DNA of 5,647 nt from Gammaproteobacteria bacterium GWE2_37_16. GTDB lineage: Bacteria > Pseudomonadota > Gammaproteobacteria > UBA9339. The DNA is taken from the NCBI GenBank assembly GCA_001801285.1, contig MGXG01000088.1, positions 1 through 5,647 of the forward strand, given 5' to 3'. The translations under genes were made by a program, and so were the position numbers. This document shows, piece by piece, positions 1 to 5,439 of this stretch. Below the pieces are notes generated by a model. That model was not told the DNA's origin, did not search any database, and worked only from the letters and a program-made list of their open reading frames with translations. Within the stretch, counting starts at the first letter, position 1; each line of letters begins with the position of its first letter.

Positions 1-677
1 CCGCGAAACATCGCTAAAGCACGATGTGATGGTATTTTTTTCATTGACTCTTGATAATTGAAATAATCTGAAAATTTCACTCCTTCGTTTTCTTTATCCT
101 TAACAACTTGTGCCGTTAAAATGCCGTGCTGCCAAACATATTCACGCAATGTTTCTAACAAATTGGCATCTTCGGTAAATTTTTCCATTAATATTTGTCG
201 CGCACCTTCCAAAGCTTCTTCAATGGTAGCGATTTTCTTTTCCTGATCGATATATTTTTCTGCTTCTTTTTCTGGCAATAAGCTTGAATCACCTAACAAT
301 GCTAAAGCAAGTGGTTCCAAACCAGCTTCGCGAGCAATTTGCGCTTTTGTACGTCTTTTTGGTTTGTAAGGTAAATATAAATCTTCCAAACGAGCCTTAT
401 TGTCCGTTTCCAAAATCGCTTGCTTTAGTTCTTCAGTAAGCTTGCCCTGTTCTTCAATGCTTTTGAGGATAGTTTCCCTTCTTTCCTCTAATTCACGTAA
501 ATATTGCAAACGTTCAAGTAATTGACGAAGTTGAGTGTCAGTTAACCCACCAGTTGCTTCTTTACGATAGCGTGATATGAAAGGCACTGTATCGCCATCA
601 TCCAATAATTTAACCGCTGCTTCGACTTGCACTAACCTAACTGCAAGCTCTTTTGCAATAACTGCATTAATATTCAT
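1..677 (-). CDS. tex: Tex, S1-type RNA-binding transcription accessory protein (N-terminal part, cut by window edge)
   Basis: The reading frame opens with ATG at 677 and stays open for 225 codons to the window edge, so the C-terminal part is missing. The product starts MNINAVIAKELAV and contains FISRYRKEATGGL (about residues 32-44), LEDLYLPYKPKRRTKAQIAREAGLEPLA (about 100-127) and, at the cut end, IPSHRALAMFRG. These are hallmark stretches of the Tex family N-terminal helical region. Tex is a cytoplasmic nucleic-acid-binding protein of roughly 770 residues, linked to transcription and RNA handling; its YqgF-like, helix-hairpin-helix and S1 domains would lie outside the window. The start codon overlaps the maf stop codon in ATGA, which suggests translational coupling. 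A GGA lies 8 bases before the ATG as a modest ribosome-binding site. No frameshift is seen. The family call is secure. Confidence 0.95.
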   Translation of the reverse strand, partial: MNINAVIAKELAVRLVQVEAAVKLLDDGDTVPFISRYRKEATGGLTDTQLRQLLERLQYLRELEERRETILKSIEEQGKLTEELKQAILETDNKARLEDLYLPYKPKRRTKAQIAREAGLEPLALALLGDSSLLPEKEAEKYIDQEKKIATIEEALEGARQILMEKFTEDANLLETLREYVWQHGILTAQVVKDKENEGVKFSDYFNYQESMKKIPSHRALAMFR

Positions 678-1279
678 ATTGTATATCCAATTTTATCTAA
701 CAATTGCAAGAAAGATTCTTTTGGCAAACCAACCACATTGGTCATATCTCCCACAATATTTTTAATAAATTTCGATCCTAATCCTTGTGAACCGTAAGCA
801 CCAGCTTTACCCATTGGTTCTCCCGTTGCTATATAGGAACGAATTTCTTCCAAAGGAATATTATAAAAAGTCACACTACTTATAGTATTCTCCTGCACCA
901 TTCTTTTGTTTGTTACATCAATGATAGCTAGTGCCGTAATAACCTGATGAGTGTGTCCTGATAATTTCAACAACGTCTCTTCAGCCTCAAAATTATTTGC
1001 CGGCTTACCTATAACTTCCCCGTTGAATAAAACTAAAGTATCTGCGCCAATGATCACAGCATCAGTATATTTCTTAGCGGCTGAAAACGCTTTTTCTCTA
1101 GCTAATAAAGCAACTAATTCTTCCGGTGTTGATGCTTTATAGCTTTTTTCATCAATATCAGCAGGATCAATGGAAAATTTAATATTCATTTTTTCCAGTA
1201 TCGATTTCCTTCCCTGCGAAACAGACGCCAATATTAATGGTACGGATTTTTGCTTAAATTTGTTTTTAAGTTCTAGCAT
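674..1279 (-). CDS. maf: Maf/YhdE-like nucleoside triphosphate pyrophosphatase
   Basis: This 201-residue protein is a Maf-family nucleotide pyrophosphatase. The family hydrolyses non-canonical or selected NTPs (dTTP, UTP and modified pyrimidines in the YhdE branch) to NMP and PPi in the cytoplasm. Visible motifs are LILASVSQGRKSIL (15-28), GADTLV (78-83, D80 the likely catalytic aspartate), GKP (91-93), LSGHTHQV (106-113) and the YhdE-like KAGAYGSQGLG (158-168), then NVVGLP. Some conserved positions differ from the usual family pattern: SPRR reads SQGR, YGIQG reads YGSQG, and the tyrosine of G-x-Y before VVGLP is replaced (GDMTNVVGLP). About 14 residues precede LILAS, more than is typical, but no later ATG fits. 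An AAAGG lies rather far (about 14 bases) upstream of the ATG. The stop overlaps the tex start. Family is sure; substrate is inferred. Confidence 0.93.
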   Translation of the reverse strand: MLELKNKFKQKSVPLILASVSQGRKSILEKMNIKFSIDPADIDEKSYKASTPEELVALLAREKAFSAAKKYTDAVIIGADTLVLFNGEVIGKPANNFEAEETLLKLSGHTHQVITALAIIDVTNKRMVQENTISSVTFYNIPLEEIRSYIATGEPMGKAGAYGSQGLGSKFIKNIVGDMTNVVGLPKESFLQLLDKIGYTI

Positions 1280-1323
1280 AATAATGATTCAGATACCTTT
1301 AAATTTTGAAAACAAAAATAACA

Positions 1324-1394
1324 CTTTGATTTATAAAGCAATTTTATTCATATATCTTGTATAAACACATCGCTTAGCGATTCATACATTCCTT
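1324..1394 (+). repeat. Dispersed AT-rich repeat, copy D (with second module)
   Basis: Positions 1324-1355 match the 32-bp element at 2604-2635 (reverse complement) at 25 of 32 positions without gaps; the shared core includes TTGATTTATA and AATTTTATT. The copy continues into a second module: a palindrome ATCGC-TTA-GCGAT at 1369-1381 followed by TTC and, at 1387-1394, CATTCCTT. The same module follows the 32-bp core in the copy upstream of pnp. A short tandem CCTTAATT (1391-1406) overlaps the end. It lies in the 141-bp rlmH-maf spacer, antisense to both genes, so it is unlikely to be their promoter. No protein is encoded here. Confidence 0.65.
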
Positions 1395-1420
1395 AATTCC
1401 TTAATTTTTTAATTCGAACT

Positions 1421-1891
1421 TTACTCTCGATGATATGGATGTTTTTGCAAAATCGACCAAGCACGATAAATTTGTTCAGCCACAACAACACGCACTAATG
1501 GATGCGGTAAGGTAAGAGATGAAAGTGACCAGGTAAAATTAGCGCGTTTTTTACATGCCAAAGATAAACCATCAGGACCACCAACCAATAAACTAACCGA
1601 AGTATAATTTTCCTGCCATGACTGTAATTGCTTCGCCAAATCTAATGTTCGCCACGTTTTTCCATGTTCATCTAAAGCGATAACCAAACTATCATGCGAA
1701 ATAGCAGCCAACATCCTCTCCCCTTCCTGCTCAACAACACGCCCAGGATCTTCGTTTTTATTCCGTTTCGGCATAGCAATTTCTAACAATTGCAAGGTTA
1801 AATTGGATGGTAAGCGTTTGGCATATTCACAATAACCATCCTCTACCCATTCGGGCATATTTTTGCCAACTGCGATTAGATTGATTTTCAT
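1421..1891 (-). CDS. rlmH: RlmH, 23S rRNA (pseudouridine-1915-N3)-methyltransferase
   Basis: This 156-residue SPOUT-class methyltransferase uses S-adenosylmethionine to methylate N3 of pseudouridine 1915 in helix 69 of 23S rRNA, acting on assembled 70S ribosomes. The protein starts MKINLIAVGKNMPEWVEDG. It carries the SAM-binding glycine-rich loop LLVGGPDGLS (101-110), the knot region WSLSSLTLPHPLVRVVVAEQ (121-140), the IYRAWSI segment and the invariant C-terminus HPYHRE. The length is one residue more than the E. coli protein. The ATG at 1891 is the only start that fits the family N-terminus, but no clear Shine-Dalgarno precedes it (ACCAAA next to the ATG). In enterics the upstream neighbour is rsfS; here it is gmhB, 120 bases away, with a palindrome and a repeat copy between. 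The gene looks intact. Confidence 0.97.
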   Translation of the reverse strand: MKINLIAVGKNMPEWVEDGYCEYAKRLPSNLTLQLLEIAMPKRNKNEDPGRVVEQEGERMLAAISHDSLVIALDEHGKTWRTLDLAKQLQSWQENYTSVSLLVGGPDGLSLACKKRANFTWSLSSLTLPHPLVRVVVAEQIYRAWSILQKHPYHRE

Positions 1892-1936
1892 TTTGGTTAT
1901 TTATTTTGATCAGCATTGAAAGTCTTACTAGTTGTT

Positions 1937-1958
1937 TGAAAATTTGTGTAAATTTTCA
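1937..1958. repeat. Perfect 9-bp inverted repeat upstream of rlmH
   Basis: TGAAAATTT (1937-1945) and AAATTTTCA (1950-1958) are perfectly complementary around a four-base GTGT loop. It lies 46-67 bases upstream of the rlmH ATG and about 55 bases downstream of the gmhB stop. It is almost all A/T with no following T run on either strand, so it is a poor intrinsic terminator. An operator-like site or a weak RNA hairpin at the gmhB 3' end are both possible; the sequence alone does not decide. Confidence 0.4.
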
Positions 1959-1974
1959 CCACTTGCTTTCAACT

Positions 1975-2006
1975 TATTGATTTATATAGGAATTTACTTT
2001 ACATAT
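1975..2006 (+). repeat. Dispersed AT-rich repeat, copy C
   Basis: This 32-bp stretch matches the copy at 2604-2635 (reverse complement) at 28 of 32 positions without gaps, including an identical first 13 bases (TATTGATTTATAT) and a shared end TTTACATAT. It sits five bases beyond the gmhB stop codon and runs antisense to all genes in the window. The second module (TCGC/GCGA palindrome) is absent: sequence beyond 2006 goes almost directly into the gmhB coding region. Confidence 0.65.
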
Positions 2007-2011
2007 CCGAG

Positions 2012-2557
2012 TCATAATATTGCATTGACAACTGCCGCAAGATCAGAAAAAATCAAATCTTTTTCTTTTAAATCCGGCAAATTTTCTATTGCTTTGCGCC
2101 CATTCCCTGTTAAAACCAACATAAAATCACAGCCAAAACCCTCTGCAGCCAAAGCATCACGCAATGAATCACCGATAGAAAGGATTTTTTCAGGAGGAAT
2201 ATTATATGTAAAACTAATGGTTTCTAACAAACCCGATTTAGGTTTGCGACATTTACAATTATCATGCGGTCCATGCGGACAAATAAAAATATCGTCCACA
2301 TAACCACCAACCTTTGCCAATTCTGCCCGCATTTTTTTGTGGATAGCTATCAGGTCAGTTTCCGTAAAAAGTTCGCGAGCAAGCCCAGACTGGTTAGTTG
2401 CAACTACCACCTTAAAACCAGCTTTATTTAACCGCGCAATAGCTTCTAAGCTCCCAGGTATTGGGTGCCATTCTTGTGGATTTTTGACGAAATCAGGAGA
2501 GTCTAAATTAATTACACCGTCACGATCTAGCACTATGAGTTCGTAGTTTTTATACAT
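2012..2557 (-). CDS. gmhB: GmhB-like D-glycero-D-manno-heptose-1,7-bisphosphate 7-phosphatase
   Basis: This 181-residue HAD-superfamily phosphatase removes the 7-phosphate of heptose 1,7-bisphosphate in the ADP-heptose pathway, which feeds LPS inner-core synthesis in the cytoplasm. Motif I is LDRDGVIN (D11 nucleophile, D13 acid/base), motif II is ATNQSG (53-58), and the zinc loop is C93-P-H95...C101-K-C103, followed by RKPKSGLL with K105. The acidic motif is GDSLRDALAA (D130, D134). The C-x-H...C-x-C loop separates GmhB from histidinol-phosphate phosphatases with similar cores, though the pair can be hard to tell apart. Length is normal for the short-loop GmhB type. The ATG at 2557 has no Shine-Dalgarno; an ATG seven bases upstream is out of frame and soon stops. 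No other heptose gene is nearby. Repeat copy A upstream may supply a promoter. Confidence 0.9.
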   Translation of the reverse strand: MYKNYELIVLDRDGVINLDSPDFVKNPQEWHPIPGSLEAIARLNKAGFKVVVATNQSGLARELFTETDLIAIHKKMRAELAKVGGYVDDIFICPHGPHDNCKCRKPKSGLLETISFTYNIPPEKILSIGDSLRDALAAEGFGCDFMLVLTGNGRKAIENLPDLKEKDLIFSDLAAVVNAIL

Positions 2558-2603
2558 ATATACATAGATTAGAGAATTTTGGTGTTATTTAAGAACACAT
2601 CAG

Positions 2604-2635
2604 ATATGTAAATAAAATTACCATATAAATCAATA
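2604..2635 (-). repeat. Dispersed AT-rich repeat, copy A; possible gmhB promoter
   Basis: Used here as the reference copy of the 32-bp family: read on the minus strand it begins TATTGATTTATATGG and ends TTTACATAT. Within it, TTGATT (2628-2633) and TACATA (2605-2610) are separated by 17 bases, the spacing of a sigma70 promoter, though TACATA matches the -10 consensus at only three of six positions. It lies about 47 bases upstream of the gmhB start in the sense orientation. A small inverted repeat GTGTT/AACAC (2582-2598) lies between it and the gene. The repeat identity is firm; promoter activity is a guess. Confidence 0.6.
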
Positions 2636-2668
2636 CGCTACAAAAAAGATTTGTTTTTTCAATACACA

Positions 2669-2697
2669 CGTAGCCACAAGTTTTAACTTGCGTGGTA
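2669..2697. repeat. Degenerate GTAGCC-type palindrome
   Basis: CGTAGCC at 2669-2675 opens an imperfect hairpin: AAGTT (2678-2682), a two-base loop, AACTT (2685-2689), with CCAC (2674-2677) able to pair with GTGG (2692-2695) if two bases bulge. It resembles a decayed version of the GTAGCCGC palindromes at 2735-2783 and 2836-2865 in the same spacer. This gmhB-pnp spacer (2558-2873, 316 bases) holds no plausible gene; apart from repeat copy A it consists mostly of these palindromes and AT-rich sequence. Confidence 0.5.
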
Positions 2698-2734
2698 AAT
2701 ATTGCGCATATATATGATTAGGTACGGATTTTAA

Positions 2735-2783
2735 CGCAGACTAAAGTCTGCGGCTACAGTCGGCGGCTACAGTCTTCTGCTAC
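2735..2783. repeat. Palindrome plus three tandem 13-bp repeats with GCGGCTAC core
   Basis: CGCAGACT (2735-2742) and AGTCTGCG (2745-2752) form a perfect 8-bp inverted repeat around AA. The right arm is also the start of three consecutive 13-bp units: AGTCTGCGGCTAC (2745-2757), AGTCGGCGGCTAC (2758-2770) and AGTCTTCTGCTAC (2771-2783). The unit end matches the arm TGCGGCTAC of the pnp terminator at 2853-2861. This looks like a partly duplicated member of a dispersed palindromic repeat family. Three short contiguous units without spacers are not a CRISPR array. Confidence 0.75.
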
Positions 2784-2808
2784 AAAATCATAAATTAAAT
2801 GCCCTAAC

Positions 2809-2835
2809 TTTTTGAGAAGCTACACCTCTCAAAAA
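2809..2835. repeat. Second inverted repeat next to pnp terminator
   Basis: TTTTTGAGA (2809-2817) and TCTCAAAAA (2827-2835) pair perfectly around a nine-base loop. In the minus-strand transcript this hairpin would form just after the GC-rich pnp terminator stem, and its first arm is built from the U run of that terminator. It could act as a backup end structure or as a 3' stabilising hairpin, but pairing is weak because half of it is A-U. Confidence 0.5.
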
Positions 2836-2865
2836 AATCGTAGCCGCAAATCTGCGGCTACGATT
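2831..2865 (-). terminator. Rho-independent terminator of pnp
   Basis: Nine bases after the pnp TAA stop, the minus strand reads AATCGTAGCCGCA (2865-2853), a four-base loop GATT (2852-2849) and TGCGGCTACGATT (2848-2836): a perfect 13-bp stem with a GC-rich centre. It runs into an unbroken tract of seven T on the transcript strand (2837-2831), the first two of which are in the stem. This is a textbook intrinsic terminator. Its stem is also a member of the GTAGCCGC repeat family found in the same spacer. Confidence 0.9.
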
Positions 2866-2873
2866 AACAACAA

Positions 2874-4976
2874 TTACTCTGCGATACCTGCTTCAGCAAC
2901 TGCTTCCTTAATGCTCAAGCGCATTTTTCCTTGCCGATCAATTTCCAACAGTTTTACTTGGACTTCCTGACCTTCATGCAAATAATCAGCGACATTTTCA
3001 ACTCTGGTATTTGCTATTTGTGAAACATGCACTAAACCATCTCGACCAGGCATGATATTAACAAAAGCACCAAAATCCATAAGCTTTACTACCTTACCTG
3101 TATAAATACGTCCTATTTCCGGTTCCGCTGTTATAGCTTCGATTCTTCTGAGAGCAGCTAAACAAGCATTTTTGTCAACTGCAGCGATAGTAACAATACC
3201 ATTATCATTAATATCGATTTCCGCACCGGTTTCTTCAACAAGACCACGAATGGTTGCGCCACCTTTCCCGATAACATCGCGAATTTTATCCGTGTTAATT
3301 TTTATCGTCATAATGCGTGGAGCAAAATCTGAAACATGTTCACGAGGTTTGGCTAATTTCTCCGCCATTAAAGCCAAAATAAACATTCTTCCCTCTTGCG
3401 CCTGTTGCAAAGCGGTGTGCATAATTTCTTTAGTGATACCTGTAATTTTGATATCCATTTGCAATGCAGTAACACCAGCTGCAGTTCCTGCAACTTTAAA
3501 ATCCATATCGCCAAAATGATCTTCATCACCCAAAATATCGGTAAGAACGGCAAATTTATCACCATCCTTGATTAACCCCATAGCAATACCGGCAACTGGA
3601 GCTTTAATCGGAACTCCTGCATCCATAAGCGATAAACAACCGCCACAAACGCTTGCCATAGAACTTGAGCCATTAGACTCAGTGATTTCAGAAACCACAC
3701 GAACTACATAAGGAAATATCGTTTCATCAGGTATTACGGCTTGTAACGCACGCTTAGCGAGATTACCATGACCAATTTCACGTCGTCTTGGGCTGCCAAC
3801 CATACCTGTTTCTCCAGTACAATATGGAGGGAAATTATAGTGCAACATGAATCTTTCTTTACTTTCCCCGGCTGGGACGTCGATGGTTTGCGCATCACTA
3901 TCTGTACCCAAAGTTGTAACAACCATAGCCTGAGTTTCCCCACGGGTAAATACTGATGAACCATGAGTACGCGGTAAAACACCTAACTGAATATCGATTG
4001 GACGAATAGTTTTTGTATCGCGACCATCGATACGAATATGTGTTGAAAGCACTTTTTCACGTACAATACGCTTTTCAATGTCTGAGCAAATACTTACAAG
4101 ATCTTCTTTTTTAATGGCATTTTCTTTTTCACCACCAAATTCATTAGCAACATGGTCATTAATAGCTTTAAGCTTGCTAACACGCGTCTGTTTTTCCAAG
4201 ATAGTATATGCTTCACGAAACATAGGTTCGGCAACAAAACCAACCTTTTCAGATATTTCTGCTGCAATAGCAGTAGGCTTCCATTGCCAGGAAGATTTAC
4301 CTGCTTCTCCAGCAAATTCACGTATTGCCTGAATAACAACTTGCATTTGAGCATGCCCAAACATAACAGCATCAAGCATGGTATCTTCTGGCAACTCTTT
4401 AGCTTCTGATTCCACCATCAAAATAGCATCTTCTGAACCAGCAACAATAAGATCTAGCTGGGAGATTTTTAATTGTTTAGCTGTTGGATTAAGTACAAAA
4501 GCACCATCCAAATAACCAACTCGGGCAGCAGCCATCGGACCATGAAAAGGAACCCCAGAAATAGCTAATGCGGCAGATGCGCCAATCATTGCCGGTATAT
4601 CTGGATTGATTTCTGGATCCATTGACACAACCATGGCAATAATTTGCACTTCATTGCAAAATCCTTCTGGAAATAATGGACGCAATGGTCTGTCAATTAA
4701 TCTTGAATTCAGTGTTTCTTGATTGCTAGGACGTCCTTCTCGCTTAAAGAAACCACCTGGTAATTTACCAACTGAATAATAACGCTCCATGTAATGAACC
4801 GTTAAAGGAAAGAAGTCTATACCAAGTTTTGGCTCTTTAGCTGCGACAACAGTGACTAAAACTACTGTATCGCCCATGCTTACCAGAACTGCGCCTGAGG
4901 CTTGACGTGCCATACCACCTGTTTCTAAAGTTACTGTATGAGCACCATATTGAAATATTTTTTTTGTTACGTTCAC
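2874..4976 (-). CDS. pnp: Polyribonucleotide nucleotidyltransferase (PNPase)
   Basis: This 700-residue phosphorolytic 3'-5' exoribonuclease degrades mRNA with phosphate to give NDPs, and can work in reverse to add tails; it acts as a trimer in the cytoplasm, often with RNase E. Domains in order: first RNase PH-like domain (about 10-145, with the RNA-contacting loop FFKREGRP at 76-83), helical linker (about 145-310), second catalytic RNase PH domain (about 315-545, NGSSSMASVCG 435-445 and the acidic cluster GDEDHFGDMD 483-492), KH domain (about 553-617, VIGKGG 568-573) and S1 domain (about 622-690). The protein ends soon after S1, without the Ala/Pro/Glu-rich tail of E. coli. The start is GTG; the next in-frame ATG (residue 22) would cut into the conserved core, and an AGG lies eight bases upstream. 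rpsO precedes it, as is common in bacteria, and a strong terminator follows. All catalytic motifs are intact. Confidence 0.98.
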   Translation of the reverse strand: MNVTKKIFQYGAHTVTLETGGMARQASGAVLVSMGDTVVLVTVVAAKEPKLGIDFFPLTVHYMERYYSVGKLPGGFFKREGRPSNQETLNSRLIDRPLRPLFPEGFCNEVQIIAMVVSMDPEINPDIPAMIGASAALAISGVPFHGPMAAARVGYLDGAFVLNPTAKQLKISQLDLIVAGSEDAILMVESEAKELPEDTMLDAVMFGHAQMQVVIQAIREFAGEAGKSSWQWKPTAIAAEISEKVGFVAEPMFREAYTILEKQTRVSKLKAINDHVANEFGGEKENAIKKEDLVSICSDIEKRIVREKVLSTHIRIDGRDTKTIRPIDIQLGVLPRTHGSSVFTRGETQAMVVTTLGTDSDAQTIDVPAGESKERFMLHYNFPPYCTGETGMVGSPRRREIGHGNLAKRALQAVIPDETIFPYVVRVVSEITESNGSSSMASVCGGCLSLMDAGVPIKAPVAGIAMGLIKDGDKFAVLTDILGDEDHFGDMDFKVAGTAAGVTALQMDIKITGITKEIMHTALQQAQEGRMFILALMAEKLAKPREHVSDFAPRIMTIKINTDKIRDVIGKGGATIRGLVEETGAEIDINDNGIVTIAAVDKNACLAALRRIEAITAEPEIGRIYTGKVVKLMDFGAFVNIMPGRDGLVHVSQIANTRVENVADYLHEGQEVQVKLLEIDRQGKMRLSIKEAVAEAGIAE

Positions 4977-4984
4977 AGAAATTG

Positions 4985-5051
4985 CCTATATTTTATAAAT
5001 TAAATGAAGGAATGAACGAATTGTGGAATCGCTTACGCGACCTATATTTTA
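4985..5051. repeat. 11-bp direct repeats flanking a 45-bp segment in the pnp leader
   Basis: CCTATATTTTA occurs at 4985-4995 and again at 5041-5051. The 45 bases between contain the palindrome TCGC-TTAC-GCGA (5029-5040) and AAGGAATG (5007-5014), i.e. the second module shared with the repeat copy at 1324-1394. The right-hand unit overlaps the edge of the 32-bp core region. The arrangement resembles a target duplication around an inserted module, but at this AT content a chance 11-mer match cannot be excluded. One unit carries the pnp ribosome-binding AGG. Confidence 0.5.
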
Positions 5052-5085
5052 AAATATGTAAATGAAATTACTTTTAAAATCAATA
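5007..5085 (-). repeat. Dispersed AT-rich repeat, copy B (with second module); possible pnp promoter
   Basis: Positions 5054-5085 match copy A at 2604-2635 in the same orientation at 27 of 32 positions, with the two copies exactly 2450 bases apart and no gap. On the minus strand the core is followed by TCGC-GTAA-GCGA then TTC (5040-5026) and CATTCCTT (5014-5007), matching the second module of copy D. TTGATT (5078-5083) and TACATA (5055-5060) with a 17-base spacer could serve as a sigma70 promoter for pnp, giving a leader of roughly 70 bases; the -10 is weak. Co-transcription with rpsO is an alternative, since I see no convincing terminator after rpsO. Confidence 0.6.
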
Positions 5086-5134
5086 AGATAACTTCCAAAA
5101 CTTTATAATTCCCCGGTTATTAAATTAGCTTCTA

Positions 5135-5404
5135 TTACCCACGCAGTTTTAATTTAGCTATTAAATCCTTATAACGCTGCATGTCTTTGCTCTTTAAATA
5201 TTTAAGCAAAGATCTACGCAAATTAACTTTACGAATCAACCCTCTACGCGAGTGAGTATCTTTTTCATGCGTTTTGAAATGTCCGGTAAGTTTGTTGATG
5301 TCGGCGGTTAGCAATGCCACTTGGACTTCTACGGAACCGGAATCGTGTTTATCACGACCGTGTTCTAGAATAATACTTTGTTTTTCATCAATTGATAATG
5401 ACAT
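5135..5404 (-). CDS. rpsO: 30S ribosomal protein S15
   Basis: This 89-residue protein binds the central domain of 16S rRNA early in 30S assembly, and in E. coli represses its own mRNA. It has the standard S15 length and conserved stretches: FGRD-like HGRDKHDSGSVEVQVALLT (15-33), the H-x(6)-D-x-HSRRGL region with GHFKTHEKDTHSRRGLIRKV (41-60), and the basic C-terminal helix ending KLKLRG. The frame is open 13 codons further up to an ATG at 5443, but the ATG at 5404 gives the family N-terminus MSLSIDEKQ and has a good Shine-Dalgarno GGAG nine bases upstream, so it is the start. The extra codons are leader. pnp follows after 158 bases. A promoter and a structured leader precede it, consistent with autoregulation as known for the family. 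Confidence 0.97.
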   Translation of the reverse strand: MSLSIDEKQSIILEHGRDKHDSGSVEVQVALLTADINKLTGHFKTHEKDTHSRRGLIRKVNLRRSLLKYLKSKDMQRYKDLIAKLKLRG

Positions 5405-5439
5405 AACTTTAAACTCCAAAATAAATAAAAAATAACAAC

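Noticed and set aside
577..765. Small plus-strand open frame across the tex-maf junction
   Set aside because: It is antisense to two confident genes and its sequence has no coding signature.
1369..1381. ATCGC-TTA-GCGAT hairpin as the rlmH terminator
   Set aside because: The stem is five bases with a three-base loop and no T tract follows on the minus strand; it is better explained as part of the repeat shared with the pnp leader.
1932..2303. 123-codon plus-strand open frame opposite gmhB
   Set aside because: It is mostly the antisense of gmhB and its start lies in the palindrome/repeat spacer; no family resemblance.
2641..2659. A6/T6 inverted repeat as a terminator
   Set aside because: An A-T only stem of six pairs in an AT-rich spacer is expected by chance and is not adjacent to a gene end.
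2745..2783. Three tandem 13-bp units as a CRISPR array
   Set aside because: Units are contiguous with no spacers, too short, degenerate, and there are no cas genes.
3172..3519. 115-codon plus-strand open frame opposite pnp
   Set aside because: It lies wholly within the conserved KH/catalytic coding region of pnp on the other strand and has no recognisable motif or ribosome-binding site; it is a shadow frame.
5086..5134. Intrinsic terminator directly after rpsO
   Set aside because: The CCGGGG-containing stretch has no convincing stem and no T run; only a short TAATT/AATTA pairing is possible.
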